Positions 1 to 8,476 of a stretch of 64,000 bases of DNA are shown piece after piece. The position numbers were made by a program, and so were the translations under genes. The stretch lies in IMG/VR virus record IMGVR_UViG_3300035182_002586, positions 186,001 to 250,000 of that record; one strand, written 5' to 3'. The notes below the pieces were generated by a model, which was not told the DNA's origin, ran no database searches, and saw only the letters and a list, made by a program, of their open reading frames with translations. This DNA is from a virus. Numbering within the stretch: position 1 is the first letter of the stretch; the number at the start of each line of letters is the position of its first letter.

Positions 1-2
1 TC

Positions 3-224
3 GGGAACATCGTCACGGCGCTGCGGAACGCGTCGATGGGGTTCTACACGCTTCAAGAAGGCGTCTACCTCGTCGTGACGAACACCGACTGCGCGGCGCT
101 ACGAGACTGGCTCGGCGTTCTCGGCGGCACCGTGGTCCTTGTCACGCGGCTGACAGGTGCATGGGCAACGCGCGGGGACGCGGCCCTCACGCAGTGGATT
201 CAGTCGGCTGGGCCGTACTTCTAA
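3..224 (+). CDS. C-terminal end of an unrecognised protein (partial)
   Basis: The frame is open from the left edge, so only the last 73 residues are visible and the true start lies outside the window. An internal ATG at 36 is possible but has no ribosome-binding site. The visible part has alternating hydrophobic stretches (VYLVVTN, GGTVVLVT) that suggest a small beta-rich domain, and it ends in WIQSAGPYF. I recognise no family. The next plus-strand gene starts 25 bases downstream. Confidence 0.55.
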   Translation, partial: GNIVTALRNASMGFYTLQEGVYLVVTNTDCAALRDWLGVLGGTVVLVTRLTGAWATRGDAALTQWIQSAGPYF

Positions 225-249
225 GGTCGTGTAGCCTGTCGTCGTCTCC

Positions 250-1035
250 ATGGACGAGCCCGCGCCGACACCTGCTCCGAAGAAGCCGACAGAACCCGAA
301 CCGAAGCCACCGGGCGACGACGCAGAACTAAGGACGGAGGTTGACAAACTCGCGGATCTGAGCCGGAAGGATGCGTCACCCAAGGAGACGGCAGCCGAAG
401 TCCGGGAGACCCTCGCCTCGCTCGAAACGCTCTCGTGGAAGGCGGCGAGCAACCGCACGCTGAATCTCCAGGTTGTCCTTCGGCGCAGCTACGAAGATGC
501 CGTCACAGCGGCGGGCGCAGCAACCGGGAGCACGGCCGGGGTCACGAAGACGGCTTCGGCCACGCTCATTGCCGCCGTGTGCATCGCCGTCCTTGGCTGG
601 CTTACCACGGTCACGTGCGTCATCGCGCACACGGTCTTCCCGAACGCGGGAGCACCCTCGATCAGGGAGCTGTGGCCAGCTCTCGCAGCGACCTCTGGAG
701 CAGTTCTTCTGCTCGTTGGGATCGCAACGTTGGCGTACCGGTTCGCCTCTCGAACACACGGGCGCGCGATGAGCCACTTCGCGGATGCCCGCGAGACCCG
801 CAGGACCGAAGCCGCCGTCGGGCTCATGCTGATGATCGAGAGCGAGATCAAGCCTGAAAACGCCGATGGGCTGAGGGCATTTGCAGCGAAGCTGCTGGAA
901 CAGCGGCCTGTCAGCGCGCCGCCCATTGACCCGATCTCTGCGGTTCCGGCCGAGGCCACCAAGCTCGCCGAGAAGGCTCTCGACACGGTGCAGGCCACGG
1001 CGGAGAAGGTTCTGGCGGTGGTGAAGGCGAAGTAA
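250..1035 (+). CDS. Two-helix membrane protein of unknown function
   Basis: This 261-residue protein starts at an ATG. Residues 1-30 are rich in Pro, Glu and Lys and probably disordered, followed by a charged helical region to about residue 95. Two strongly hydrophobic segments (about 98-125 and 138-162) predict a membrane hairpin. The C-terminal 100 residues are Ala/Glu/Lys-rich and probably helical. The two-TM layout with long charged tails on the same side fits an inner-membrane anchor, but no family is recognised. It is convergent with the small minus-strand gene at 1072-1251. Confidence 0.75.
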   Translation: MDEPAPTPAPKKPTEPEPKPPGDDAELRTEVDKLADLSRKDASPKETAAEVRETLASLETLSWKAASNRTLNLQVVLRRSYEDAVTAAGAATGSTAGVTKTASATLIAAVCIAVLGWLTTVTCVIAHTVFPNAGAPSIRELWPALAATSGAVLLLVGIATLAYRFASRTHGRAMSHFADARETRRTEAAVGLMLMIESEIKPENADGLRAFAAKLLEQRPVSAPPIDPISAVPAEATKLAEKALDTVQATAEKVLAVVKAK

Positions 1036-1071
1036 CGCCGCCGACGGGTCCACCAGTCGCTTGTCTTGGGA

Positions 1072-1251
1072 CTAGCGCAGCGTGCCCATCGGCAACCCGC
1101 GCTTGAGAGTCAGCGCGGCCTGCATCTCAGGCGAGAGTTTCACCTCCCGCTCACGGACGCCGCCAACGAACCCGGTGGGGGCCGGAGTACGAACCTCGGG
1201 AACCTTCGGGCTCTCGCTGGTACCAACCTTCGGCGCGTCTTGGTCCGGCAT
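1072..1251 (-). CDS. Small hypothetical protein (59 aa)
   Basis: The ATG at 1251 is preceded by AGAGGGG eight bases upstream. It follows the stop of the upstream gene (1266-2024) by 14 bases, so the two probably share a transcript. The N-terminal half is rich in Pro, Thr and Val. The C-terminal half (LSPEMQAALTLKRGLP) could form one amphipathic helix. No family is recognised. It is the last gene of the minus-strand run that begins at 5113. Confidence 0.55.
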   Translation of the reverse strand: MPDQDAPKVGTSESPKVPEVRTPAPTGFVGGVREREVKLSPEMQAALTLKRGLPMGTLR

Positions 1252-1265
1252 CGTGCTCACCCCTC

Positions 1266-2024
1266 TCATTTATACTTCTCGTTCGCATAAGTGGAAAGGC
1301 CAGCACAACCTTCGAGAACGAGCGCTACCGTTGCATCGTCGAAGAAGCCGCTTTCCGTCGCGTCGAAGTACACCACGGCATCAACCTTGCCGGAGGTCAT
1401 CAGCGGCACCCCCATGAACGCGAAGCGGCTCGGGTTCGTCTTCCTTGCGTCGGCATCCTTCATGCCGAGGTGTTCGACCAGATGGCGAACCCAGTCGTCG
1501 AACGACTGGTCTTGCAGGCGGTCGAGGATACGGGGCACGCACATCCTTGCGACCCGTCCGATGATGCCGCTGTGAATCAGGAACTTCCTTCGAGCCGTTC
1601 GGCCATGCTTGCCGTCATCGTCGGCGTCGCCGCCAACGTAATCGAGAAGTTGTACGAGATTGTCGCCGTCGACTTTGTGTAGCGTGATCCGAAGTTTCGT
1701 CACGTCTGATGGATCGAATCCCTTCGCCTTGTAGATCATGCGGTGCAACACGTGGAGGCACCCTGCAAGCTCGGCGGGGCTCGCAGACTCCATGTCCTTC
1801 TTATCCTTGTAGTAGGCCGCCACAACCCGAACGATGACGCACAGGGCTGCGATAGCGAGCGCACACCAGGCGGCCCAGACGAAGAGCATGTCGGGAGTCG
1901 CTTGCGACTTCTCCTTACAGAGTGCGACGACACCCGCGACAACTGGAAGCAAGGCTTGAAGCGTCGCCGATGCCAGCTCACGCGCAAGAAACGGCTTCTG
2001 CTCGATCCCAGGGATTCCTGCCAT
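1266..2024 (-). CDS. Membrane-anchored protein with GAF-like C-terminal domain
   Basis: The start is the ATG at 2024 (MAGIPG). A GTG one codon upstream is an alternative. Two hydrophobic segments at about residues 24-40 and 48-72 predict a membrane anchor. The C-terminal half contains FMGVPLMTSGKVDAVVYFDA and then FFDDATVALVLEGCAGLSTYA. This is the pattern of the last strands and helix of a GAF/PAS-like sensor domain (conserved 'vPl..g.v.gvlyfd...F.d'). A signal-sensing or scaffolding membrane protein is an inference, and no output domain is attached. The 91-base gap to the upstream gene holds no clear ORF. Confidence 0.7.
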   Translation of the reverse strand: MAGIPGIEQKPFLARELASATLQALLPVVAGVVALCKEKSQATPDMLFVWAAWCALAIAALCVIVRVVAAYYKDKKDMESASPAELAGCLHVLHRMIYKAKGFDPSDVTKLRITLHKVDGDNLVQLLDYVGGDADDDGKHGRTARRKFLIHSGIIGRVARMCVPRILDRLQDQSFDDWVRHLVEHLGMKDADARKTNPSRFAFMGVPLMTSGKVDAVVYFDATESGFFDDATVALVLEGCAGLSTYANEKYK

Positions 2025-2115
2025 CACCGTCCATTGGAGCAACGCTCAGTGGACCGAGCAATACTCGCGTCCTGGCGCCCGCCTGCTGTGCGGGCGTCGT
2101 ACACCGGCACCAGGC

Positions 2116-2475
2116 TCATGTGGGGATCGCTGACGACGATTTCTGAGGCAGCGGACGACGATTCTGGATCAAGCAGCGGTTTTGGGGCAAAGCCCCCTCA
2201 TCATCGAGGCTGCGGGTCGCGTTCCTGGGATCTCCGAGGAGGACACCTACGACGCTCTCTACGAGACTGTCATCGCTGGCTCCATCGAGTGGGAGCCCTA
2301 CGTCCCCGATAGCGTCGAGCCCCTTGTCTGCCGCCTTCCGATGCAACGTGGGGGCGCGGCGTAGCCAGGTCTCCACTTCTTGTACGACGGCGCGCTCTGC
2401 TTCGACGGTGCTGTCCCGGACCGCTTTGCGAGCGGACTCGGGGTCGTCGAAGAGGTCGTCGAACGCGCGCGACAC
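2116..2475 (-). CDS. Hypothetical protein (119 aa), coupled to the ADP-ribosylglycohydrolase
   Basis: The start is a GTG at 2475, three bases after the stop of the upstream ADP-ribosylglycohydrolase gene, so translation is probably coupled. The N-terminal 60 residues are acidic and helical (DLFDDPESARKAVRD). The remainder is polar and low in hydrophobic residues, with a basic C-terminus. I recognise no domain. Its position invites the idea of a partner for the glycohydrolase, but the sequence itself does not show this. Confidence 0.65.
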   Translation of the reverse strand: MSRAFDDLFDDPESARKAVRDSTVEAERAVVQEVETWLRRAPTLHRKAADKGLDAIGDVGLPLDGASDDSLVESVVGVLLGDPRNATRSLDDEGALPQNRCLIQNRRPLPQKSSSAIPT

Positions 2476-2478
2476 GGC

Positions 2479-3390
2479 TCAATGGCCGTACTGCATAAGG
2501 TCCAGTTCGAGGCGCCGGAGCTGATCGCACGCTTCGAGCCCCTTCGTCAGGTGCTCCGGGATGGCCGCGTAGCCGTAGTGGGCGCCAGCGAGCCCGCCCG
2601 CGACGGCAGCCGTCGTGTCGGTGTCCCCTCCTGCTCGGATGGCCGCTTGGACACAGGCCGTGTAGCTGTCCGTCAGAACGAGCGCCGCGATGGCTGCGGG
2701 CACCGTCTGGACGACGTGTGCCCCGGTCTGGAGGTCGGTCCCGAGTACGTCTTCGACGCGTCGGTTTTCTGCCTGCATGGCCTGGATCGAACGCAGGCCG
2801 GCGTAGATCTTGGACGTGCTCGGGAGATGGGTCAGGAGCCACGACAACAGGAGCTTCTTCGAGACCCCTGTGACGAGAAGCGCCACCGCTGCGGCGATCA
2901 CGGCCGACCCGTGCTGTGCCTCATCCGACTGGTGGGTGATGGTCGCGTCGAGGCGGGCGAACTCCGCCGCCGATGCCGGAAGCACGTGGTAGAAGGCGCC
3001 GAGCACTCCCGCACGCATGGCGGTGCCGTTGCCCTCCGCACCTTTGACCCCGCTGCTGTCCCACGGGGTCCCACGGGCAAGGCGTCCGAGGGCGTCTGCC
3101 GTCGCACGGCCCATTCCCCGTCTCTCTCCCGAGAGGAACCACTTCGTGTAGTGCGCGGCCGCGTCCACCGGGTCGTACCCGTGCCGTTCGAGCAGGGACT
3201 CGGCCAGACACTTCGACATCATCGTGTCGTCGGTCCACTGACCCGGAGCCAGCCCGTGGAAGCTGCTCGCCTGGTAGGAAAGGCCGTCCCACGCCAGCAG
3301 GCGGCTGTCGAGCATGTGGGCGGTCTCGAAGGGCATCCCGAGGGCATCGCCTACGGCAAGGCCCACGAGGGGGCTCGGGTTCTGTTTCAT
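2479..3390 (-). CDS. ADP-ribosylglycohydrolase (DraG/ARH family)
   Basis: This 303-residue protein has the full signature of the family. GLAVGDALGMPFE (10-22) and WTDDT (52-56) supply the N-terminal metal ligands, followed by EGNGTAMR (119-126) and the C-terminal AGGDTDTT (253-260) with the second Asp/Thr ligand set. Members bind two Mg2+ or Mn2+ ions and hydrolyse the bond joining ADP-ribose to a protein or small molecule. The length is normal and all metal-binding residues are present, so it is probably active. The target is unknown. A phage could use it to reverse ADP-ribosylation by a host defence toxin or by its own transferase; no transferase is visible in the window. The ATG at 3390 sits 12 bases after the upstream stop. 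Confidence 0.93.
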   Translation of the reverse strand: MKQNPSPLVGLAVGDALGMPFETAHMLDSRLLAWDGLSYQASSFHGLAPGQWTDDTMMSKCLAESLLERHGYDPVDAAAHYTKWFLSGERRGMGRATADALGRLARGTPWDSSGVKGAEGNGTAMRAGVLGAFYHVLPASAAEFARLDATITHQSDEAQHGSAVIAAAVALLVTGVSKKLLLSWLLTHLPSTSKIYAGLRSIQAMQAENRRVEDVLGTDLQTGAHVVQTVPAAIAALVLTDSYTACVQAAIRAGGDTDTTAAVAGGLAGAHYGYAAIPEHLTKGLEACDQLRRLELDLMQYGH

Positions 3391-3402
3391 GTTGCGGGGG
3401 AC

Positions 3403-3897
3403 TTACACCGCCGGGGCCGGTTCCAGCTCCGTGGCCTCCACCCAACACGGGGGGAGAGCCTTCTCACGGCCCTTCGCGCCGTCGAGGTTGGGGGCCATGA
3501 CCCGGTAGCTCAGGCCGTGCCCGTCGGACACGTCCATGATCACCACGGTCTGCCCTACGAGCGAAGGCATCGTCGCGGCCCGGTTGCGGCGCTCGCCTTC
3601 GACGTAGCCCCGATCCGCAACGTTCTCGTACCGCACGACACGGGCGCGATCGAGGACGTTCAGCCTTACGGTCACTGCCGGCTTCTTGTCTCGCCGCTCG
3701 ATGCGCGCCTGTGCGTCGGCCTTCGCTTCCTCCCCCGTCGTGTAGAGGGTCAGGTTCCGGTCCTCGGGCGCGCGTCCGAGGCAAGCGCTTCCGGCGGCCC
3801 AGTTGCAGAAGTCCTCTGGAGTGGCCTCGAAGCAGATGTCTGCCATCTCGGAGACGGGCGTGGGGTCGAGCACGGCCCACAGAGTGCTGATCTTCAT
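3403..3897 (-). CDS. Hypothetical protein (164 aa)
   Basis: The start is the ATG at 3897, preceded by an AGAAGAG ribosome-binding site and eight bases after the upstream stop. The protein is mixed alpha/beta. Residues 95-150 (MPSLVGQTVVIMDVSDGHGLSYRVMAPNL) read like a small beta-barrel with a possible nucleic-acid or ligand-binding loop. No family is recognised. It lies in a tight minus-strand run that leads into the ADP-ribosylglycohydrolase. Confidence 0.7.
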   Translation of the reverse strand: MKISTLWAVLDPTPVSEMADICFEATPEDFCNWAAGSACLGRAPEDRNLTLYTTGEEAKADAQARIERRDKKPAVTVRLNVLDRARVVRYENVADRGYVEGERRNRAATMPSLVGQTVVIMDVSDGHGLSYRVMAPNLDGAKGREKALPPCWVEATELEPAPAV

Positions 3898-3905
3898 GCT
3901 CTTCT

Positions 3906-4208
3906 CTACACCGACTTCTTCTTGGGCTTCGTCGCGTGCACCATGCGCCGGTGCAGCTCCATGTAGTCGGCCGTGATCCTCGTCAGGATGCTACCTGCAT
4001 CCCGTACCTGGTCGCCGATCTCCCCCAGGGAGGTAAGCGGTGCCTGGCTCGGCACGGCCTGCTGCTGGAGCTGCGTGTAGACGTGGAACATAGTCGTCTG
4101 TGAAGTCGCGTTACCCAAGTGCCGCACGAGGGTAGGGATGTTCTGCTCGATGCGGGCGATCAGGTCGGCGTCGGGGACTTCGCTCAGCGGGACACTCTTC
4201 TTGGGCAT
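3906..4208 (-). CDS. Small helical protein (100 aa)
   Basis: The start is the ATG at 4208. The sequence is largely helical, with a Gln-rich middle (YTQLQQQAVPSQ) and a strongly basic tail ending KPKKKSV. Such tails often contact DNA or membrane, but nothing specific is recognised. It is the second gene of the run driven by the promoter at 5119-5149, 20 bases after the stop of the 4229-5113 gene. Confidence 0.65.
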   Translation of the reverse strand: MPKKSVPLSEVPDADLIARIEQNIPTLVRHLGNATSQTTMFHVYTQLQQQAVPSQAPLTSLGEIGDQVRDAGSILTRITADYMELHRRMVHATKPKKKSV

Positions 4209-4228
4209 GGGATCCGATCCCGGGCCGG

Positions 4229-5113
4229 CTAGTAGCCGAACCCGATGTAGTTGAAGTAGCTGTTCGACTTGTACGCGAGCTTGAGCGTCACGAGAGCCTC
4301 GTCCTGCCCCATCTTGGCCGCGTCGACGTGATCCTTGTAGTGGTAGCGGAGCTTCGCCTTCTTGGCGGCCTTGCGCATCTCGTCCTGGAGCACACGCGCC
4401 TTCGTGGCGGCCTCGGGGCCTTCCTTCGCCAGCTCGGCGAACTTCTGGCCCCACTCGGCGTAGAAGCTGTTCACGGCGTCCTCAGCGGCCTTCTCCTTGG
4501 CCTCACGCGCCGCCCGCTTCGCGTTCTCCGCGTCGCGCTTCGCCTGTGCGGCCGCCGCCCGCGCGTTCTTGCGCGCTTCCAGCTCAGCCTTCTCCATGAG
4601 GAGGACTTCTTCGGTCACCTCGCGGAGGGGCTTCGGCTCCCACCGGGCGATCATCCGGTCGAGGCGGTCGACCGAGATCTGGAGCATGCGCACGTGCGAC
4701 TCCGCCTGGAATTTTGCGTGGTCGAACAGTCTCTTCCACTCGTACCGGCGCGCCGGATCGGTCTCCGTGCTCGTGTACTCCTCGTACTTCGGCTCGATGA
4801 TGGTGCGGCGACCGTACTTGTACCCGTAGACAGACACGTCCTTGTGGAGGGTCTTGATACGCCCCTCGACGAGATCACTCAGGTGCAGCGCCGCGTTGGT
4901 GAGCTGCTGCGCGATGATCGCACGGTACTCTTGGGTGGCCTTGCACGAGACCTCGAAGGGCTCTCGACCCACGGCCCAACAGTCGCCGACGATGGACCCG
5001 TGCCCCGGGCGCTCGAACCCGTGGTGGACCATGGTGCCGCTCTGCACGTGGAACTCCCCTTCGCAGACGGGGCAGGTGCCGACGATGCCGATCCGGGTGT
5101 GCTGCTTGGCCAT
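4229..5113 (-). CDS. Zinc-finger/coiled-coil protein (294 aa)
   Basis: The start is the ATG at 5113, the first start codon after the two-block promoter motif. Residues 13-45 contain CPVCEG followed by a His/Gly-rich segment (MVHHGFERPGHG) and GDCWAVG. This is a treble-clef-like pattern seen in phage and plasmid hypothetical proteins. Residues 180-245 are an Ala/Lys/Glu-rich coiled coil (KAELEARKNARAAAAQAKRD and onward). The C-terminus is Tyr-rich. A DNA-associated structural role is plausible but unproved. It heads a minus-strand operon running to the ADP-ribosylglycohydrolase and beyond. Confidence 0.8.
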   Translation of the reverse strand: MAKQHTRIGIVGTCPVCEGEFHVQSGTMVHHGFERPGHGSIVGDCWAVGREPFEVSCKATQEYRAIIAQQLTNAALHLSDLVEGRIKTLHKDVSVYGYKYGRRTIIEPKYEEYTSTETDPARRYEWKRLFDHAKFQAESHVRMLQISVDRLDRMIARWEPKPLREVTEEVLLMEKAELEARKNARAAAAQAKRDAENAKRAAREAKEKAAEDAVNSFYAEWGQKFAELAKEGPEAATKARVLQDEMRKAAKKAKLRYHYKDHVDAAKMGQDEALVTLKLAYKSNSYFNYIGFGY

Positions 5114-5118
5114 GTTCC

Positions 5119-5149
5119 TACTACAACGGAACCCTCGGGGTGATCCATC
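5119..5149 (-). promoter_or_regulatory. Two-block promoter motif (GATGGATC-N16-TGTAGTA)
   Basis: On the minus strand, GATGGATC (5142-5149) is followed after exactly 16 bases by TGTAGTA (5119-5125). The spacer begins ACCCCGAGGGT, matching three of the other copies. The ATG at 5113 is only five bases past the second block. If that block is a -10 element, the transcript would be leaderless or nearly so. Confidence 0.7.
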
Positions 5150-5157
5150 CGGTCCCC

Positions 5158-5165
5158 TACTTATC
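5158..5165 (+). promoter_or_regulatory. Possible CTTATC-type promoter element, plus strand
   Basis: TACTTATC lies 14 bases upstream of the ATG at 5180. It resembles the TTCTTATC motif of the late genes but is closer to the start codon. It is divergent to, and partly shares an intergenic region with, the two-block promoter at 5119-5149. Confidence 0.3.
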
Positions 5166-5179
5166 CATTTCCAGCAGGT

Positions 5180-6001
5180 ATGACGTTCCCGGAAGCAGGG
5201 GCCGCCCGCGAGGCATACATCATCGACCAGGTGCGCCAGGGGCGCTTCGAGGTCGAGTTCGCGACCATCACGTCCGACTACAACGGGCACCATGCGGAGT
5301 TCCAGGTCTTCGCGGACGCCCTCAAGGTTGACGGGGTGCGCGTCAACGTGAACGCACAGACGCAGCAGATCATCGCCGACATGACCGGGTGCATGCTGCT
5401 GACCCCGAAGCTCGCGGACCTGATCTGGATGCAGCGTCAGGTGACGTTGCCCCCGATGCCGCGTCCCATCACGTCGGCGACGGCGGCGATGATCGATCAG
5501 TCGAAGAAGATCGACGCAGCCCTCGCGAAGCTCGGGAACCCCAAGGGCCTCATCTGCACGGTCGGCAAGCACTGGGTCATCGACAACGACCTCTCACAGA
5601 CCAAGCTGATCTACGGCGTCCACGGGGCCGAGAACTACGGCTGGCACTTCGAGGGGGCGAGCTACCAGGGCATCGTCGGCGAGCAGATCGCCAGCGGCTT
5701 CAAGGACCCCAATGGACGCGTCTACCGGCTCATCCAGGGCCGTGGGTGGGCGCACAACATGTCCGAGGTCGACTACTCGCAGATCTGCATCTGCGTAGCG
5801 ATCATGTGCAAGGTCGACGGGCAGGACATGGACATCCGGGACCTGCTCCGTGATCCGAATCTCGCCCCCCTCGCCAGCCACAACGGCGTGATGAAGTTCT
5901 TTCGCCAGCCGGGTGTTCCGGAGCCGACCGACCACACGATCATCATGCCGATGATCACGATCACCGCGTCGCCGGGTTCGGACCCGGACACGTCCGCCTG
6001 A
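5180..6001 (+). CDS. Hypothetical protein (273 aa), unrecognised
   Basis: The start is the ATG at 5180 with AGCAGG upstream. The protein looks like a folded alpha/beta enzyme or binding protein rather than a structural repeat. A conserved-looking central block reads GKHWVIDNDL, then GAENYGWHFEGASYQGIVG, then RLIQGRGWAHNMSEVDYSQ. The His, Trp, Asp and Tyr residues concentrated there could form an active site, but I cannot name the family. There is no signal peptide or membrane segment. It starts a plus-strand run with the nuclease-like gene and the SNF2 helicase. Confidence 0.75.
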   Translation: MTFPEAGAAREAYIIDQVRQGRFEVEFATITSDYNGHHAEFQVFADALKVDGVRVNVNAQTQQIIADMTGCMLLTPKLADLIWMQRQVTLPPMPRPITSATAAMIDQSKKIDAALAKLGNPKGLICTVGKHWVIDNDLSQTKLIYGVHGAENYGWHFEGASYQGIVGEQIASGFKDPNGRVYRLIQGRGWAHNMSEVDYSQICICVAIMCKVDGQDMDIRDLLRDPNLAPLASHNGVMKFFRQPGVPEPTDHTIIMPMITITASPGSDPDTSA

Positions 6002-6012
6002 CCCGGTGTAGC

Positions 6013-6408
6013 GTGCCCGCCGTGATCGACGACATATGCCGTGCTCTTCGTGCCTGCCGGCTCCGGTTTGGCGACGAAATCGAGCTGCAAGATGGGATCG
6101 AGCGCCTGTTCCAGGCCAGGGGGTTCCTCTACGAACGCGAGGCTCAGCTCGACGAGGCAGGCCGCGTCGACTTTCTCGTCTTCGGTTCCGGTGAGGTACA
6201 GGCCCCCAGCGTCGCCATCGGCGTCGAGGTGAAGATCAAGGGGTCTACGGCTGAGGTGACACGCCAACTCCACCGGTACGCCTCGACCGGGAAACTCTCG
6301 GGCCTCGTGCTGGCCACGACGCTGATGCGGCACGCCACACAGCTCCGGATGCCCTCCCTCGGGGGTGTGGAGTTCCGCTCCCTCTACCTCTCCGGATCTG
6401 CTTTCTGA
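6013..6408 (+). CDS. Small PD-(D/E)XK-like nuclease
   Basis: The start is assigned to GTG 6013; GTG 6022 is an alternative and neither has a strong ribosome-binding site. The 131-residue protein has a restriction-endonuclease-like core: GRVDFLVFG (motif II Asp), then GVEVKIKGS (the E-x-K motif), then RQLHRYA (the downstream Gln/Tyr helix of many such nucleases). The length suits a stand-alone catalytic core. Its stop codon overlaps the start of the SNF2 helicase gene (TGATG), so the two are translationally coupled and probably work together on DNA. Substrate specificity cannot be read from the sequence. Confidence 0.75.
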   Translation: MPAVIDDICRALRACRLRFGDEIELQDGIERLFQARGFLYEREAQLDEAGRVDFLVFGSGEVQAPSVAIGVEVKIKGSTAEVTRQLHRYASTGKLSGLVLATTLMRHATQLRMPSLGGVEFRSLYLSGSAF

Positions 6409-8144
6409 TGCCCCCTCCCGTTGTCGGTACGGCCGTCTACGACGAGGACCTACGTGTCTGGCGCATCCGGGCCGAGCCCCACGTGATGATGCGCCTCAAG
6501 CGTGTCTTCGGGCGCATCGCACAGAACGCCTTCGGGGAGGTGCGGCTGTCCGCCACCGAGGAGAACTGCCGGGAGCTTGCCTGGTTCACACAGCGCTTCG
6601 CATTCGACGTAGACCGCCCCGACATTCTCCAGGAGCGCGCAGAGGCTCACAGGGGCCGGGAAGACGCCCTGGCGGGCATCTTGTCGACCGATCACGTCCC
6701 TCCCCCGTTCCACACCCTCGCCCTTCCCGCTCGCGAGTACCAACGGCTCGCGGCTGAAATGGTCCTTCGCAACGGGTCCCTTCTGTTGGCGGATGATGTA
6801 GGTCTAGGGAAGACAGCCAGTTCGATCTGCGTCCTCACGGAAGCCAACGCGCTCCCTGCCCTCGTGGTGACCCTCGCTCACCTGCCTCGCCAGTGGGAGG
6901 CCGAGATCAAGAAGTTCGCCCCCCACCTCACGACCCACGTGGTCAAGAAGGGGACCCCCTACGACCTGACGAAAGCCCCTCGGGGTTCCAAGGCACCGAA
7001 CCGGTTCCCCGACGTGATCCTGCTGAACTACCACAAGCTCGCAGGGTGGGCGGACACTCTCGCCGAGAAGGTGAAGACCGTCATCTACGACGAGGCTCAG
7101 GAGCTTCGTCATGCGGGTACGAACAAGCACGCGGCCGCGCGACACATCTCCTCGGCCACGACCTACCGCATGGGGCTCACCGCGACCCCCATCTACAACT
7201 ACGGCGGGGAGATCTACAACGTCATCGACTCCATCAGGCCGGACTCCCTCGGGACACACGAAGAGTTCATGCGCGAGTGGTGCATCGATTGGGGGTACGG
7301 AGCCCGGCCCGGGGACAAGCCCAAGATCCGAGACCCCAAAGCGTTCGGCACCTACGTGCGCAGGTCGGGCCTCATGCTCCGTCGAACCCGCGCCGAGGTT
7401 GGGCGCGAGCTGCCTGCGTTGACCCGTGCCATCCATCACGTGGACGCGGACGAAGAAGCTCTCGACCGTGTGGGAGGCAGTGCCGCCGAGCTGGCGCGCA
7501 TCATCCTCAAGCAAGGGGAGAGCAAGCAGGGCGAGAAGTTCCTTGCGAGCGAGGAGTTCAACAACATCCTCAGGCAGGCAACGGGCATCGCCAAGGCTCC
7601 GTACGTCGCGGACTTCGTGCGGCTTCTCATCGAGAGTGGGGAGAAAGTCGTCCTCTACGGGTGGCACCGCGAGGTCTACTCCCTCTGGATGCACCGGCTC
7701 GCGGATCTCAGCCCGGTGATGTACACGGGGTCGGAGTCCTCTGCGCAGAAGGATGAGTCGAAGCGCAAGTTCCTTGCAGACGAGTCCCCACTCCTCATCA
7801 TCTCACTGCGTGCGGGCGCAGGGCTCGACGGGCTCCAGCACAAGTGCCGCACAGTCGTCTTCGGGGAGCTGGACTGGTCCCCGGGCGTCCACGAACAGTG
7901 CGTTGGACGCGTCTACCGCGACGGGCAGCCGGAACCTGTGCTCGCGTACTTCTTGCTCTCCGAGACTGGTAGCGATCCGGTCGTAGCAGACACGCTCGGG
8001 CTCAAGAAGCAGCAGATCGACGGGCTTCGCGATCCTTCGGCGGACATCGTGGAGACGCTCGAAGCGGATCCCGACCGCATCAAGAAGCTCGCGGAGGCGT
8101 TCTTGAAGCAGCGCGGGATCGCTCTACCCCCTTCCGGCCCCTAG
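6408..8144 (+). CDS. SNF2-type superfamily 2 helicase/translocase
   Basis: This 578-residue protein has both RecA-like lobes. Motif I is ADDVGLGKT (128-136), motif II is DEAQ (228-231, instead of the commoner DEAH), and motif III is GLTATP (256-261). Lobe 2 carries SLRAGAGLDG and EQCVGRVYRDGQ, which hold the arginine finger. The 95-residue N-terminal domain is not recognised. SNF2 proteins translocate on double-stranded DNA and remodel protein-DNA complexes. The coupled PD-(D/E)XK-like gene suggests a helicase-nuclease pair. All motifs look intact. Confidence 0.92.
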   Translation: MPPPVVGTAVYDEDLRVWRIRAEPHVMMRLKRVFGRIAQNAFGEVRLSATEENCRELAWFTQRFAFDVDRPDILQERAEAHRGREDALAGILSTDHVPPPFHTLALPAREYQRLAAEMVLRNGSLLLADDVGLGKTASSICVLTEANALPALVVTLAHLPRQWEAEIKKFAPHLTTHVVKKGTPYDLTKAPRGSKAPNRFPDVILLNYHKLAGWADTLAEKVKTVIYDEAQELRHAGTNKHAAARHISSATTYRMGLTATPIYNYGGEIYNVIDSIRPDSLGTHEEFMREWCIDWGYGARPGDKPKIRDPKAFGTYVRRSGLMLRRTRAEVGRELPALTRAIHHVDADEEALDRVGGSAAELARIILKQGESKQGEKFLASEEFNNILRQATGIAKAPYVADFVRLLIESGEKVVLYGWHREVYSLWMHRLADLSPVMYTGSESSAQKDESKRKFLADESPLLIISLRAGAGLDGLQHKCRTVVFGELDWSPGVHEQCVGRVYRDGQPEPVLAYFLLSETGSDPVVADTLGLKKQQIDGLRDPSADIVETLEADPDRIKKLAEAFLKQRGIALPPSGP

Positions 8145-8168
8145 CGGTGGCCGCGGGACCGTCGCGTC

Positions 8169-8441
8169 ATGCACTCGGACCCCGAACCGCGTGAAGCCGA
8201 GCGCGGACAGAATGCACGAGAGGGAGTGCCCGAACAGGTTGTGGAAGGACCACCTCCACCGGAGCCAGCACCGCCCCCTGAACCAGGTTGGGTGAGTGTG
8301 CGCGAGAAGCTCCAGTGCGTCGTGCCCTACGACACGAAAAGGCTCCCCTTGGAGTCCATCCCCTGGGTGGGTAAGGACAACCAGGGCGTGCTCCGTCTCC
8401 ATGTGAGACGTGTCGATGCACCTTACACAGGATTCGGGTAG
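8169..8441 (+). CDS. Small Pro-rich hypothetical protein (90 aa)
   Basis: The start is the ATG at 8169, 24 bases after the SNF2 gene. Residues 25-40 are almost all Pro and Glu; the C-terminal half looks folded (WVSVREKLQCVVPYD). Overlapping minus-strand frames are also open, so the strand is not certain. The bidirectional hairpin at 8477-8504 ends plus-strand transcription just downstream and makes a minus-strand gene here less likely. No family is recognised. Confidence 0.45.
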   Translation: MHSDPEPREAERGQNAREGVPEQVVEGPPPPEPAPPPEPGWVSVREKLQCVVPYDTKRLPLESIPWVGKDNQGVLRLHVRRVDAPYTGFG

Positions 8442-8476
8442 GAGCAGAGGCCCTAGACGAACGAACACGAAGGGAG

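Noticed and set aside
1708-1736. Another GATGGATC followed by TGTAGAT on the plus strand
   Set aside because: The spacing is 14 rather than 16 and it lies inside a minus-strand coding region, with no plus-strand gene after it.
2380-3966. Long open frame on the plus strand (528 codons)
   Set aside because: It lies opposite the ADP-ribosylglycohydrolase and its neighbour, has Arg/Gly/Val-rich shadow composition and no family features.
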